The notes below the pieces were generated by a model. It searched no databases and was not told the DNA's origin. It saw nothing but the letters and a program-made list of their open reading frames with translations. From positions 62,001 through 126,000 of the forward strand of contig NZ_JANXTI010000026.1 in NCBI RefSeq assembly GCF_025352425.1: 64,000 nt of DNA. Direction: 5' to 3'. Position numbers and translations under genes: made by a program. Positions 8,992-18,194 of this stretch are shown here, in pieces. The DNA is from Flavobacterium sp. Lineage in GTDB: Bacteria > Bacteroidota > Bacteroidia > Flavobacteriales > Flavobacteriaceae. The stretch's first letter is position 1, and every line of letters starts with the position of its first letter.

Positions 8992-10560
8992 ATGAAATCA
9001 AAGGGCAACTATTTACCAATGTTATTATTTGCATGCGTCGCCATGGGAATTATCATTGGTGGAATGATTAATTTTCCCAAGCGAACCCTATCTAAACAAA
9101 ATGCCCGAAAAGTCAAAATTGAACGCCTGATTGATTTTATAAACGAAGAATATGTTGATGACGTCAATTCCGATTCCATTGTTGACATGACGGTAAACAG
9201 TATTCTGGCAAACCTCGATCCACATTCAGTTTATCTTCCACCAAACGAACAATCTTCGGAAGCCGAAATCATGAAAGGTGATTTCGTCGGTATTGGTGTT
9301 AATTTTTATATGTATAATGATACGGTTACTGTGGTAAAGCCATTGGAAAATGGTCCAGCTGCAAAGGCAGGGATTATTTCGGGAGACAGAATTTTATATG
9401 CCGGGAAAACCAAACTTTTTGGCCGAAAGTTACCTACGGACAGCTTATACAACAAACTAAAAGGCGAAGAAGGTTCAAAAGTCCTGCTGACTGTTTTCAG
9501 AAAAAGCACGAACAAAAAACTCAAAATTATTGTTGCACGCGAAGTCGTTCCGATAAAAAGCGTCGATGCCTGTGTGATGCTCAATAAAACTTCCGGGTAT
9601 ATCAAAATAAATCGTTTTGCAGAAAATACATATGACGAATTCAGAACCGGATTAGCCCAATTGAAAAATCATGGAATGACCACTTTAATAATTGATCTTC
9701 GCGACAATGGTGGTGGCTATCTTGAAAGAGCTGTCGCAATTGCCGATGAATTCCTGAAGGATAAAGAGCTTATTGTTTTTACCAAAAACCGAAAAGGAAC
9801 CTTAGATAAAACGTACGCTACCAAAGAAGGCATTTTTGAAAACGGTAAAGTATTTGTTTTAATTGATGAAAATTCCGCTTCAGCAAGTGAAATTCTGGCT
9901 GGCGCGATTCAGGATAATGACAGAGGAACTATTGTCGGTCGGCGTTCTTTTGGTAAAGGATTGGTTCAACGCGAAATGGATTTTGATGACGGTTCGGCCG
10001 TTCGGTTAACTATTTCCAGATATTTCACACCAAGCGGACGCTCTATTCAAAAACCTTATACAAAAGGCGAAGGCGAAAAATACAGTCACGATGCTGAAAC
10101 TCGTTTTGCAAGCGGTGAACTCTATGAAAAAGACAAAATGAAAATAGCCGATTCTCTGAAATTTAAAACCAAGAAAGGCCGAACTGTTTATGGCGGTGGC
10201 GGAATTGTTCCTGATATTTTTGTACCGCTTGAAGTAAAAAAAGGCGAAGAAAATTTGGCTTACATTCTAAATTCCGGAGTTGTGGGACATTTTGTTTTTG
10301 AGCAATTAGACAAAAATCGAAGCTCATTCAAAGGATTGAAATTTGAACAGTTTTTAACCAAAATGCAAAATGATGACCGCTATGTCCCAAAATTGCAAAG
10401 CTATCTGAAAGACATTGGGTTGGAAATGAAGTTGGAGGATAATAAAAAACTGGTAAAAAAAAATATCACGGCTGAATTTGCCCGACAATTATTTGGTGAA
10501 AAACAGTATTACAATATCATATTAAAGGACGATACAATGCTGAAAGCGATATTGAAATAA
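8992..10560 (+). CDS. S41 family carboxy-terminal processing peptidase
   Basis: This is a 522-residue periplasmic or membrane-anchored protease. An N-terminal hydrophobic segment (residues 7-26) acts as a signal or anchor. A PDZ domain follows (about 95-175, with GDFVGIGVNFY and GPAAKAGIISGDRIL), then the tail-specific-protease catalytic domain (about 190-390). The catalytic Ser lies in ENSASASEILAGA (residues 293-305) and the general-base Lys in RRSFGKGLVQ near residue 324. Members degrade or mature envelope proteins from their C-terminal ends. The C-terminal 120 residues are Lys-rich, as in Bacteroidota homologues. It follows dCMP deaminase by one base. Confidence 0.93.
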   Translation: MKSKGNYLPMLLFACVAMGIIIGGMINFPKRTLSKQNARKVKIERLIDFINEEYVDDVNSDSIVDMTVNSILANLDPHSVYLPPNEQSSEAEIMKGDFVGIGVNFYMYNDTVTVVKPLENGPAAKAGIISGDRILYAGKTKLFGRKLPTDSLYNKLKGEEGSKVLLTVFRKSTNKKLKIIVAREVVPIKSVDACVMLNKTSGYIKINRFAENTYDEFRTGLAQLKNHGMTTLIIDLRDNGGGYLERAVAIADEFLKDKELIVFTKNRKGTLDKTYATKEGIFENGKVFVLIDENSASASEILAGAIQDNDRGTIVGRRSFGKGLVQREMDFDDGSAVRLTISRYFTPSGRSIQKPYTKGEGEKYSHDAETRFASGELYEKDKMKIADSLKFKTKKGRTVYGGGGIVPDIFVPLEVKKGEENLAYILNSGVVGHFVFEQLDKNRSSFKGLKFEQFLTKMQNDDRYVPKLQSYLKDIGLEMKLEDNKKLVKKNITAEFARQLFGEKQYYNIILKDDTMLKAILK

Positions 10561-10561
10561 A

Positions 10562-11170
10562 CTATTTTTTTATTGAATCATGGCTTTGTGAAGGAATTCC
10601 ATTATTCCAAAAAGTCAGAATATCGGTAGCAACAGCTGCTCCACTTCCCGCCGCTATAGCTAATTGACTGCGCCAACCGGCAAGTGTTCCCACTACATAA
10701 ATGCCATCGGCCACTTTGTGGTCTTCATTTTTCAGTTGAATGCGTTGTTTTTCGGCTATTGCTTTTTTGTGTGGTTCCACAAACTTCATTAAACCTTCGA
10801 TGTCAAAGGTGTTAGAATAACCAATCGCAACGACAATGATTTTAGTTTGATACGAATTCTTATTGGTTGTAACCGTGAAATTCTGAAATTCGCCAGTAAC
10901 TTTCAACACTTTTTCTCCTTCAATTTGAGTTACATGAGGATATAATTGTTTCAAATGCTCAGTACTTTCGGTCAATAATTCGGCACCCAATTTGCCGGAA
11001 GGAACTCCATAAGCATTGTAAAATATTGCTTCCTGAAGCGAAGATGTTTTTTGATGTGTGATAATTCCAATTTTTTTATCCTGTACAAAAGGTTTTTTAT
11101 AAGCTGAACCCAAGACCAAAGCACATGACATGCCTGAAACGCCACCGCCAATTATCAAAACATCAAACAT
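10562..11170 (-). CDS. Small FAD-dependent oxidoreductase, thioredoxin-reductase-like fold
   Basis: This is a 202-residue flavoprotein with an N-terminal Rossmann FAD motif, VLIIGGGVSGMSCAL (residues 4-18). It also has a C-terminal FAD-contact segment, DGIYVVGTLAGWRSQLAIAAGSG (about 158-180), typical of thioredoxin-reductase relatives. It lacks the CxxC redox pair and is much shorter than a normal thioredoxin reductase (about 310 residues), because the NAD(P)-binding domain is missing. The electron donor and substrate are therefore unknown. It is followed upstream by a small membrane protein gene 4 bp away on the same strand. Confidence 0.8.
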   Translation of the reverse strand: MFDVLIIGGGVSGMSCALVLGSAYKKPFVQDKKIGIITHQKTSSLQEAIFYNAYGVPSGKLGAELLTESTEHLKQLYPHVTQIEGEKVLKVTGEFQNFTVTTNKNSYQTKIIVVAIGYSNTFDIEGLMKFVEPHKKAIAEKQRIQLKNEDHKVADGIYVVGTLAGWRSQLAIAAGSGAAVATDILTFWNNGIPSQSHDSIKK

Positions 11171-11174
11171 AAAT

Positions 11175-11381
11175 TTAGTGTTTAAGTTTTTCTTCGATTC
11201 TTTTAGACATTCTAAAAATCACAAGGATAAAAACGGCACAAAAAGAGGCCACAATTCCAATCAAAGCAATCATGCTGTTACCTTCAAATGGTTTTTTAAA
11301 ATCAAGAAGGAAAACATTTACTATTATCAACGCAATAGCAATAAAAAGGAGGATGCTGGTGAAAATTTTCATGAAGTACAT
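11175..11381 (-). CDS. Small two-helix membrane protein
   Basis: This is a 68-residue protein with two hydrophobic segments (about residues 4-27 and 36-58), a short basic loop between them and a charged C-terminus (RMSKRIEEKLKH). It is encoded 4 bp ahead of the FAD oxidoreductase on the minus strand, probably in one transcript. No named family is recognised; its size and layout fit an inner-membrane accessory peptide. Confidence 0.65.
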   Translation of the reverse strand: MYFMKIFTSILLFIAIALIIVNVFLLDFKKPFEGNSMIALIGIVASFCAVFILVIFRMSKRIEEKLKH

Positions 11382-11410
11382 TTAGAGAACAAAAATACTA
11401 AAATTTGATG

Positions 11411-11986
11411 TTATGCAAATAGCCCTTTAACATTAGCAGCAAATAATTTAACAGCTATTGCTAAAAGTACCACACCAAAAACTTTTCTGATGATGCTCAA
11501 ACCATTTTCACCCAGTAGTTTTTCGATTTTGCCCGAGGATTTCAACACCAGATATACCAAAATAATATTCAAAAGTATGGCCACTATTATATTTATGGAT
11601 TGAAATTCAGCGCGCAGCGAAAGTAAGGTAGTCATTGTTCCGGCACCAGCAACCAAAGGAAACGCAATAGGAACTATGGAAGCAGAAGTCGCTTTTTCAT
11701 CTTTATACAAATGAATTCCAAGTATCATTTCTAAGGCCAGAAAAAACAACACAAATGATCCGGCAACGGCAAAGGAATTCGCGTCAATTCCGATCAACTT
11801 CAGGATTTCCTCCCCAACAAAAAGGAACGAAATCATAATTGCGGCCGATGCTAAAGATGCTTTTCCCGACTGGATTGGTCCAAATTTAGTTTTCAAACCA
11901 ATAATTACAGGAATGCTGCCTACGATATCAATCACAGCAAAAAGCACCATTGTGGCTGTGGCTATTTCTCTAAAATCAATATTCAT
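11411..11986 (-). CDS. MarC family integral membrane protein
   Basis: This is a 191-residue protein with about six transmembrane helices. The family pattern is visible in FAVIDIVGSIPVIIGL near the N-terminus and VPIAFPLVAGAGTMTTLLSL in the middle, matching the conserved MarC/UPF0056 P-x-x-x-G-P and PL-x-x-G-G motifs. Despite the historical link to multiple-antibiotic resistance, the family's transport function is not established. It lies 29 bp upstream of the small membrane protein gene on the same strand. Confidence 0.88.
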   Translation of the reverse strand: MNIDFREIATATMVLFAVIDIVGSIPVIIGLKTKFGPIQSGKASLASAAIMISFLFVGEEILKLIGIDANSFAVAGSFVLFFLALEMILGIHLYKDEKATSASIVPIAFPLVAGAGTMTTLLSLRAEFQSINIIVAILLNIILVYLVLKSSGKIEKLLGENGLSIIRKVFGVVLLAIAVKLFAANVKGLFA

Positions 11987-12088
11987 AAATTTCTTTTTTC
12001 AAAAGTACTAAATTCCAAAATGGAAATCCAAAATCCCAATATCAAAATGGTTACTTTTACAATCGAAATAGAATCCTAAAATTCATCC

Positions 12089-12661
12089 ATGTTCCAATTA
12101 GGCAAAACCATCGTTTCTGAAGACATACTTGAAAAAGATTTTGTTTGTAATCTTGCTGCTTGTCATGGTGCTTGTTGTGTAGATGGTGATGCAGGCGCAC
12201 CTTTGACTAAAGAAGAAACCCAAATTCTGGAACAAATATATCCGAAAGTAAAACCGTTCCTCCGTAAGGAAGGCATCGCAGTTATCGAAAGATTGGGAAC
12301 TTGGGTTGTAGGAACCGATCAAGATTTGGAAACGCCACTTATTGACAATAAAGATTGCGCCTACGTAATTTTTGACGGTAAAACGGCACTTTGCGGTATT
12401 GAGCAAGCATACAATCAGGGAATTATTAATTGGAAAAAACCCGTTTCATGCCATTTGTATCCGATTCGCGTAAAGGATTTTACCGAATTCGCAGCCGTTA
12501 ATTATGACCGTTGGGATATTTGCAATCCGGCGTGTTCATTAGGAAAAGAGCTGGAAGTTCCTGTATATAAATTTGTAAAAGAAGCTTTGATTAGACGATT
12601 TGGCGAAGATTGGTATGCCGAACTTGAAAAAGTAGCGGAAGATTTGAAAGGCGGTAAATAA
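12089..12661 (+). CDS. DUF3109 family cysteine-rich protein
   Basis: This is a 190-residue cytoplasmic protein with conserved cysteines in three clusters: [11 protein letters not shown] near residues 21-31, a central [19 protein letters not shown], and CHLYPIRV followed by CNPACSLG. The arrangement fits DUF3109, related to the YkgJ-type zinc or iron-sulfur binding group. Its biochemical role is unknown. It is a single gene followed by a hairpin terminator shared with the oppositely oriented tRNA-Ala gene. Confidence 0.9.
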   Translation: MFQLGKTIVSEDILEKDFVCNLAACHGACCVDGDAGAPLTKEETQILEQIYPKVKPFLRKEGIAVIERLGTWVVGTDQDLETPLIDNKDCAYVIFDGKTALCGIEQAYNQGIINWKKPVSCHLYPIRVKDFTEFAAVNYDRWDICNPACSLGKELEVPVYKFVKEALIRRFGEDWYAELEKVAEDLKGGK

Positions 12662-12666
12662 AAAAA

Positions 12667-12688
12667 ACCGAAGTAATAAAACTTCGGT
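12667..12688. terminator. Bidirectional terminator between the DUF3109 gene and tRNA-Ala
   Basis: A perfect 8-bp stem ACCGAAGT/ACTTCGGT has a 6-base loop. On the minus strand it is followed by a long T run, so it mainly ends the tRNA-Ala transcript. Confidence 0.8.
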
Positions 12689-12695
12689 CTTCTTG

Positions 12696-12769
12696 TGGAG
12701 AATATCGGATTCGAACCGACCACCTCTTGCCTGCCAGGCAAGCGCTCTAGCCAAATGAGCTAATCCCCC
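12696..12769 (-). tRNA. tRNA-Ala (anticodon GGC)
   Basis: A 74-base cloverleaf can be folded by hand. The acceptor stem is GGGGGAT with ATTCTCC (two G-U pairs). The D stem is GCTC/GAGC. The anticodon stem CTTGC/GCAAG has loop CTGGCAG giving GGC, and the T stem GTCGG/CCGAT has loop TTCGAAT. The 3' CCA is not encoded, as is usual in this lineage. Anticodon GGC decodes alanine GCC/GCU codons. Confidence 0.95.
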
Positions 12770-12867
12770 ATAATGTTCGACAAATATATATTTTATAGAA
12801 ACAAATAGCAATTCAAAACTTATCTTTTTAATAATTATTATAAATTTACTTCAACTAAAAAAGTAAT

Positions 12868-12875
12868 TAACTTTG
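12868..12875 (+). promoter_or_regulatory. Flavobacterial -7 promoter box of the queD-lpxH unit
   Basis: TAACTTTG matches TAnnTTTG exactly, 18 bp before the ATG at 12893. The -33 region carries only a TTTAC, not a clean TTG. Confidence 0.5.
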
Positions 12876-12892
12876 CATCAAATTCAAAAAGC

Positions 12893-13345
12893 ATGAGTAA
12901 CATAAGGATTACCAAACAATTTTCTTTCGAAACGGGGCATGCACTCTACGGCTATGATGGTAAATGCAAGAATGTGCACGGGCATAGTTATAAGTTGTCG
13001 GTTACAGTTATAGGACAGCCTATTTCGGATACTTCCAATGTGAAATTTGGGATGGTAATTGACTTTTCTGATTTGAAAAAAATTGTTAAGGAAGAAATCG
13101 TTGATGCTTTTGACCATGCTACGGTTTTCAATAAAAATACGCCACATGTTGAATTGGCAGCGGAATTAAAAAGTCGTGGGCATCATGTGATTTTGGTGAA
13201 TTACCAACCTACGAGTGAAAACATGGTAACCGACTTTGCGCAAAAAATAAAAGATCGTTTGCCGACAGATATCAAATTACATTCGCTAAAATTGCAGGAA
13301 ACCGAAACGTCTTTTGCCGAATGGTATTCCTCCGATAACGAATAA
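12893..13345 (+). CDS. queD: 6-pyruvoyl-tetrahydropterin synthase/6-carboxytetrahydropterin synthase (QueD-like)
   Basis: This 150-residue enzyme of the PTPS fold is expected to convert dihydroneopterin triphosphate to 6-carboxytetrahydropterin in queuosine synthesis, or to make pyruvoyl-tetrahydropterin. Zinc ligands are visible as FETGHAL (His16) and CKNVHGHSYKL (His30, His32), with the catalytic Cys just before them at about residue 25. A DHATVF motif near residue 77 is conserved in the family. It leads a two-gene unit with lpxH, which starts 12 bp downstream. Confidence 0.88.
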   Translation: MSNIRITKQFSFETGHALYGYDGKCKNVHGHSYKLSVTVIGQPISDTSNVKFGMVIDFSDLKKIVKEEIVDAFDHATVFNKNTPHVELAAELKSRGHHVILVNYQPTSENMVTDFAQKIKDRLPTDIKLHSLKLQETETSFAEWYSSDNE

Positions 13346-13357
13346 CCTCAACTATTG

Positions 13358-14110
13358 ATGACTATTTCTCCCAACAAAAAAATATATTTTGCATCCGACC
13401 AACACTTTGGCGCTCCCACTCCGGAAGCCAGTTTCCCGCGTGAGCAAAAGTTTGTCGCCTGGCTTGACGAAGTAAAAAAAGACGCTGAGTGCATTTTTCT
13501 TCTGGGTGATTTGTTTGATTTTTGGTTTGAATATAAAACCGTTGTACCTAAAGGGTTCGTAAGGGTTTTAGGGAAACTGGCTGAAATCCGCGACAATGGA
13601 ATTCCAATCTATTTCTTTGTTGGCAACCACGATTTATGGATGGGCGATTATTTTCAAAAAGAGCTGAATATTCCGGTTTATCACGATAATCGGGAATATG
13701 AATTCAACGGAAAAACATTTTTGATTGGTCATGGTGATGGAAAAGGCCCGGGCGATAAAGGCTACAAACGAATGAAAAAAGTATTTACGAATCCGTTTTC
13801 AAAATGGTTATATCGCTGGCTGCATCCGGATTTAGGTGTCAAACTTGCGCAATATCTTTCGGTAAAAAACAAGTTGATTTCGGGCGATTCCGATGTAAAA
13901 TTCCTTGGGGAAGAAAACGAATGGCTGGTGCAATATGCCAAACGCAAACTCGAAACAAAGCATTACAGCTACCTTATTTTTGGCCACCGACATTTACCAA
14001 TGGTGCTAACAGTTGGTGAAAACTCACAATACATCAATCTCGGCGATTGGATTGGCTATTTTACCTATGGTGTTTTCGATGGAGAGAACTTTGAGTTGAA
14101 GGAGTATTAA
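13358..14110 (+). CDS. lpxH: UDP-2,3-diacylglucosamine diphosphatase (LpxH-like)
   Basis: This inner-membrane-associated calcineurin-type phosphoesterase makes lipid X from UDP-2,3-diacylglucosamine in lipid A synthesis. About 250 residues show the metal motifs in order: DQHFGA (in place of the common DxH), GDLFDFWFEY, GNHDLW, HGDG and GHRHLP. The start is set at the ATG at 13358; the frame is open from a TTG one codon upstream. It follows queD closely, and its stop codon directly abuts that of the converging recJ gene with no spacer. Confidence 0.9.
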   Translation: MTISPNKKIYFASDQHFGAPTPEASFPREQKFVAWLDEVKKDAECIFLLGDLFDFWFEYKTVVPKGFVRVLGKLAEIRDNGIPIYFFVGNHDLWMGDYFQKELNIPVYHDNREYEFNGKTFLIGHGDGKGPGDKGYKRMKKVFTNPFSKWLYRWLHPDLGVKLAQYLSVKNKLISGDSDVKFLGEENEWLVQYAKRKLETKHYSYLIFGHRHLPMVLTVGENSQYINLGDWIGYFTYGVFDGENFELKEY

Positions 14111-15799
14111 CTATCTCAAATCCTTCAACCTTAACTGTACCGTTACATTTCCGTTGAACTCGTTTTCATCGATACAATAAACTGCCTCAAACGGTTTTTG
14201 GTTTTTAACCAATTCTAATTTATTACCCAATCCAAACCCAATTGCGCCAAAACCTGCTGAGTTTTGTTGCTTGACAAATAGTTTCAAATGCTCTTCGTTT
14301 TGTCCTAGCAGTTTGGCATAACCAGTATCTTTTAGGTTTTTTGTTAAAAAAGTTGGCGTCATGTTTTCGGGGCCAAAAGGCTCAAACTGGTTTAGTAATC
14401 GCACCAATCTTTCATTGATATCTTCAAGATTGATTTCCGCATCAATGGATATTTCCGGAGTTAACAAATCGGGATGTATGCTATCGGAAACTACTTTTTC
14501 GAAGGCGTTTTTAAAGTTCAGATAATTTTCTTCTTTCATTGTCATTCCCGCTGCATACATATGTCCGCCAAATTGTTCAAGATGTTCCGCACTCGCTTCC
14601 AAAGCATTATAAATATCAAAATCCTTCACAGAACGCGCCGAAGCGGCTAGCTTGTCACCACTTTTAGTAAAGACAATGGTCGGGCGATAATAGGTTTCTA
14701 TCAGGCGTGACGCAACAATTCCAATGACGCCTTTGTGCCAATTTTCGTGATAAACAACTGTTGTAAATTTATCCGCTTCCTGGTTAATTTCTATTTGGTC
14801 TAACGCTTCTATCGTAATCTGTTTGTCCAAATCCTTTCGGTCGGAGTTATGCTGTTCTATTTCGGACGCAAACTGTTCGGCTTGGTCCAAATCATATTCT
14901 GTCAATAAGGAAACAGCCGCGTTCCCATGTTTTATTCTTCCCGCAGCATTTATCCTGGGCGCGATAATGAAAACGACATCGGTAATCGTCAACGTTTTTT
15001 TCTTTACGTTTTGGATTAATGCTTTGATTCCCGGACGTGGATTCCTATTGATAACCTCCAATCCAAACTTGGCTAAGATTCGATTTTCTCCCGTCATCGG
15101 AACAATATCCGCTGCAATTGCTGTTGCTACCAAATCAAGATAAATCAGCAAAGCGTCAATAGTCTGATTTCTGTTTTCTGCTAAAGCCTGAATCAATTTG
15201 AATCCAATTCCGCAACCACACAATTCATCATAAGGATATGAACAATCTTCACGTTTTGGGTCGAGAACCGCCACCGCATTTGGTAATTCGTCACCTGGAC
15301 GATGGTGGTCACAAATGATGAAATCAATATTCCTTTCATTCGCGTAAGCGATATGGTCAATGGATTTTATGCCACAATCCAATGCAATAATTAAAGAAAT
15401 CCCGTTGTCATCGGCATAGTCAATTCCTTTATACGAAATTCCATAACCTTCGTCATAACGGTCGGGAATGTAGGTCGCAACATTTGGATAATAACTTTTC
15501 AGGTAAGATGAAACCAACGAAACTGCCGTTGTTCCATCAACATCATAATCGCCAAAAACCATAATGTTTTCACCATTTGCAATGGCTGTTTCAATCCGGG
15601 CAACCGCTTTATCCATATCTTTCATCAAATACGGATTGTGCAAATCGTCCAAACTCGGACGGAAAAACTGCCTCGCCTGCGCAAACGTTTCAATGCCACG
15701 CTGTACCAAAAGCGTCGCAATCAACTCATCCACTTTTAGTTGGTTTGCTAAGTCGGTTACTTTTTTGGAATCAGGTTTTGGTTTGAGTGTCCAGCGCAT
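14111..15799 (-). CDS. recJ: Single-stranded-DNA-specific exonuclease RecJ
   Basis: This is a 5'-3' single-strand exonuclease acting in recombinational and mismatch repair. The 562-residue chain has the DHH-family motifs: FGDYDVDGTTA near residue 82, a central DCGIKSIDH, the signature CDHH about residue 163, and a DHHA1 domain with RINAAGRIKHG and GGHMYAAGMTM. An OB-like C-terminal region follows. Length and motif order are normal. It converges with lpxH without any intergenic base. Confidence 0.95.
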   Translation of the reverse strand: MRWTLKPKPDSKKVTDLANQLKVDELIATLLVQRGIETFAQARQFFRPSLDDLHNPYLMKDMDKAVARIETAIANGENIMVFGDYDVDGTTAVSLVSSYLKSYYPNVATYIPDRYDEGYGISYKGIDYADDNGISLIIALDCGIKSIDHIAYANERNIDFIICDHHRPGDELPNAVAVLDPKREDCSYPYDELCGCGIGFKLIQALAENRNQTIDALLIYLDLVATAIAADIVPMTGENRILAKFGLEVINRNPRPGIKALIQNVKKKTLTITDVVFIIAPRINAAGRIKHGNAAVSLLTEYDLDQAEQFASEIEQHNSDRKDLDKQITIEALDQIEINQEADKFTTVVYHENWHKGVIGIVASRLIETYYRPTIVFTKSGDKLAASARSVKDFDIYNALEASAEHLEQFGGHMYAAGMTMKEENYLNFKNAFEKVVSDSIHPDLLTPEISIDAEINLEDINERLVRLLNQFEPFGPENMTPTFLTKNLKDTGYAKLLGQNEEHLKLFVKQQNSAGFGAIGFGLGNKLELVKNQKPFEAVYCIDENEFNGNVTVQLRLKDLR

Positions 15800-15901
15800 G
15801 ATTTAATTACGAATGATTGTAAACAAAAATACGTGAAACACTTTAAAAAATAAGGTAGTTTTTGTGTACAATTTATAAATAAAAACCAAAATAATATTTG
15901 C

Positions 15902-15909
15902 TACTTTTG
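15902..15909 (+). promoter_or_regulatory. Flavobacterial -7 promoter box of the adenine deaminase gene
   Basis: TACTTTTG is an exact TAnnTTTG match 21 bp before the ATG at 15930. No TTG is found at ideal -33 spacing. Confidence 0.5.
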
Positions 15910-15929
15910 ACGAGTAAAAGAAATTCGAA

Positions 15930-17552
15930 ATGCAAATTCAAGGTCAGATTGTAGACATTCTCAACCGCAAGATATATTCGGGAGAAATTACTGTTGGAAA
16001 TGGTAAAATCACATCAATAACGGAAGTAGCACACACCGTCAAAAACTATATTCTTCCCGGTTTTATTGATTCCCATATCCACATCGAAAGCTCGATGCTC
16101 GTGCCTTCAGAATTTGCTAAAATAGCAGTACTTCACGGAACAGTTGGCACCATTTCGGACCCGCATGAAATTGCGAATGTTCTCGGAAAAGACGGCGTTC
16201 ATTATATGATCGAAAATGGTAAAAAAGTGCCCTTAAAGTTTCATTTTGGAGCGCCATCATGCGTTCCTGCAACTTTTTTTGAAACTGCAGGCGCTGTTAT
16301 TGATTCGGAACAGATAAAAGAATTAATGGCATCACCAGATATTTATTATTTATCCGAAATGATGAATTATCCAGGTGTTTTGTTTGACGATGAAGAGGTT
16401 TTGAAAAAAATCGCCTGGGCAAAACATTATAACAAACCGATCGATGGCCATGCACCGGGATTGCGCGGAGCGCCTATCGAAAAATATATTGCTGCCGGAA
16501 TTTCCACTGACCATGAATGCTTTACTTATGATGAAGCAGCTGAGAAATTATCTCTCGGTATGAAAGTGCTTATCCGCGAAGGAAGTGCTGCGAAAAACTT
16601 CGAAGCTTTGATTGATTTACTTCCCGAGAATTTTGAAAATATGATGTTTTGTTCCGATGATAAACATCCGGACGATTTGATTGTGGGGCACATAAATTTA
16701 CTTTGTGCACGGGCGGTTGCCAAAGGTTTTGATTTGTTTAAAATACTTCAGATGGCGTGCATCAATCCGGTGAAACATTACAAAATGAACGTTGGTCTGT
16801 TGCAGGAAAATGATGCTGCCGATTTTATTGTTGTTGAAGATTTGACCAATTTCAAAGTTTTGAAAACGTACATTGATGGCGACCTCGTCGCCGAGAACGG
16901 ACAATCACTTGTAAAATATGTCGACTTTGAAAAACCCAACAATTTCAATACGTCAAAAAAAGAAATAAAGGGTTTCGAAATCAGCAGTTCGACTTCAAAA
17001 ATCAGGGTTATTGAAGCCTTGGAAGGACAATTAATCACCAATGAAATTCACCATAAACCAAGAATAATAAACGGAAAAATTGTTTCTGACACTGAAAACG
17101 ACATTCTGAAAATGGCCGTTGTTAATCGCTACCAAAATGCGCCGCCAGCTATAGCATTTATCAAAAACTTTGGCTTGAAAAAAGGTGCCATTGCGAGTTC
17201 GGTAGCCCACGATTGCCACAATATTGTTGCTGTTGGAACTTCTGATGAAGAAATTTGCAAAGCAGTCAACATATTGATTGAAAATAATGGCGGTATTTGT
17301 GCGGTAAATGGAATCGAAATTAAATCCTTAGCGCTTCCTGTCGCTGGAATCATGAGCGACAAAGATGGTTGGGAAACCGGAAAATTATATCAGGAAATCG
17401 ATGCCATGTCAAAAGAATTAGGCAGTAATCTAAAAGCTCCTTTTATGACACTTTCCTTTATGGCATTATTGGTAATCCCGGATTTGAAACTTTCAGACAA
17501 AGGCTTGTTTAGCGGGAATTCGTTCTCGTTTGTGGACTTAGAAGTTAAATAA
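15930..17552 (+). CDS. ade: Adenine deaminase
   Basis: The enzyme converts adenine to hypoxanthine and ammonia in purine salvage. This 540-residue amidohydrolase has the N-terminal metal motif [14 protein letters not shown] (about residues 44-57), [10 protein letters not shown] near 79, and the conserved [10 protein letters not shown] near 249 that supplies the metal-binding Asp. The C-terminal [11 protein letters not shown] segment is diagnostic of the Ade branch rather than of adenosine deaminases. It is a single gene with its own -7 box. Confidence 0.94.
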   Translation: MQIQGQIVDILNRKIYSGEITVGNGKITSITEVAHTVKNYILPGFIDSHIHIESSMLVPSEFAKIAVLHGTVGTISDPHEIANVLGKDGVHYMIENGKKVPLKFHFGAPSCVPATFFETAGAVIDSEQIKELMASPDIYYLSEMMNYPGVLFDDEEVLKKIAWAKHYNKPIDGHAPGLRGAPIEKYIAAGISTDHECFTYDEAAEKLSLGMKVLIREGSAAKNFEALIDLLPENFENMMFCSDDKHPDDLIVGHINLLCARAVAKGFDLFKILQMACINPVKHYKMNVGLLQENDAADFIVVEDLTNFKVLKTYIDGDLVAENGQSLVKYVDFEKPNNFNTSKKEIKGFEISSSTSKIRVIEALEGQLITNEIHHKPRIINGKIVSDTENDILKMAVVNRYQNAPPAIAFIKNFGLKKGAIASSVAHDCHNIVAVGTSDEEICKAVNILIENNGGICAVNGIEIKSLALPVAGIMSDKDGWETGKLYQEIDAMSKELGSNLKAPFMTLSFMALLVIPDLKLSDKGLFSGNSFSFVDLEVK

Positions 17553-17558
17553 AACCGT

Positions 17559-18194
17559 TTATAAATTAAAAATCTTTCTGTAATAGTCAATTTTAAAATC
17601 GTAAATAGGGCGCGGCGAATCCAGGTATTTATGTTTGTTTTCTAAGTAAATCTTACTTTTAGAAAGTCCAATATTAGAAGACCCGGATGGCGAAATCAAG
17701 ACATTCAGTTTAATTGGTCTGCCAAAATCTTCAATTACCATTTGCTTTTCTTTTCGGAGTTGTTCCGGTATTTTTTTATATCCCAAAATATTAATTAGAA
17801 AAAGTTTACAGGCATTATTGGTTGAAAAACCGCTCGTGAAAAATATTTCTGTGACTTGGGAATTCTTTATTTGGGAGACAATTTCAGTGTTTAATTCCAA
17901 TGGAATCAAATCTTTATCGAAGGCGGTATTATTTTTTCGCTTGCATTTTTTTATGGTATCACTAACGGAGATTTTGTGCCTATCTAAAAAAGTGGTGATG
18001 CTTTTTACATCCAGTGGTAAGGTAAATTCTTCAGGGAAAGCTAAGCTTAAAATTTTCCAGATACTGTTCCTGTTGCCATAGAAAAACGGCACTTCAAAAA
18101 GTTCGTGATTGTGCGGATGGATAGTTCCAACTATAAGTTTTTGACTGTCGGGTTTGATTGGGTAAAGCTCGAGATATTGATTAGTTGTTATCAT
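17559..18194 (-). CDS. Putative uracil-DNA-glycosylase-superfamily protein
   Basis: This is a protein of about 211 residues. Near the N-terminus it has a VGTIHP loop followed by FFYGNRNSIWKIL. This resembles the conserved G-x-x-P and FYxxPxNxFWxIL segments of the mismatch-specific UDG/deoxyinosine-glycosylase branch. The later LNVLISPSGSSN fits the superfamily's second active-site motif, in which the usual His is replaced. Glycosylase activity is therefore uncertain. The start is taken at the ATG at 18194, which overlaps the rsmI 3' end by 14 bases; the longer frame from 18236 would overlap rsmI by 56. Translational coupling with rsmI is likely. Confidence 0.62.
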   Translation of the reverse strand: MITTNQYLELYPIKPDSQKLIVGTIHPHNHELFEVPFFYGNRNSIWKILSLAFPEEFTLPLDVKSITTFLDRHKISVSDTIKKCKRKNNTAFDKDLIPLELNTEIVSQIKNSQVTEIFFTSGFSTNNACKLFLINILGYKKIPEQLRKEKQMVIEDFGRPIKLNVLISPSGSSNIGLSKSKIYLENKHKYLDSPRPIYDFKIDYYRKIFNL

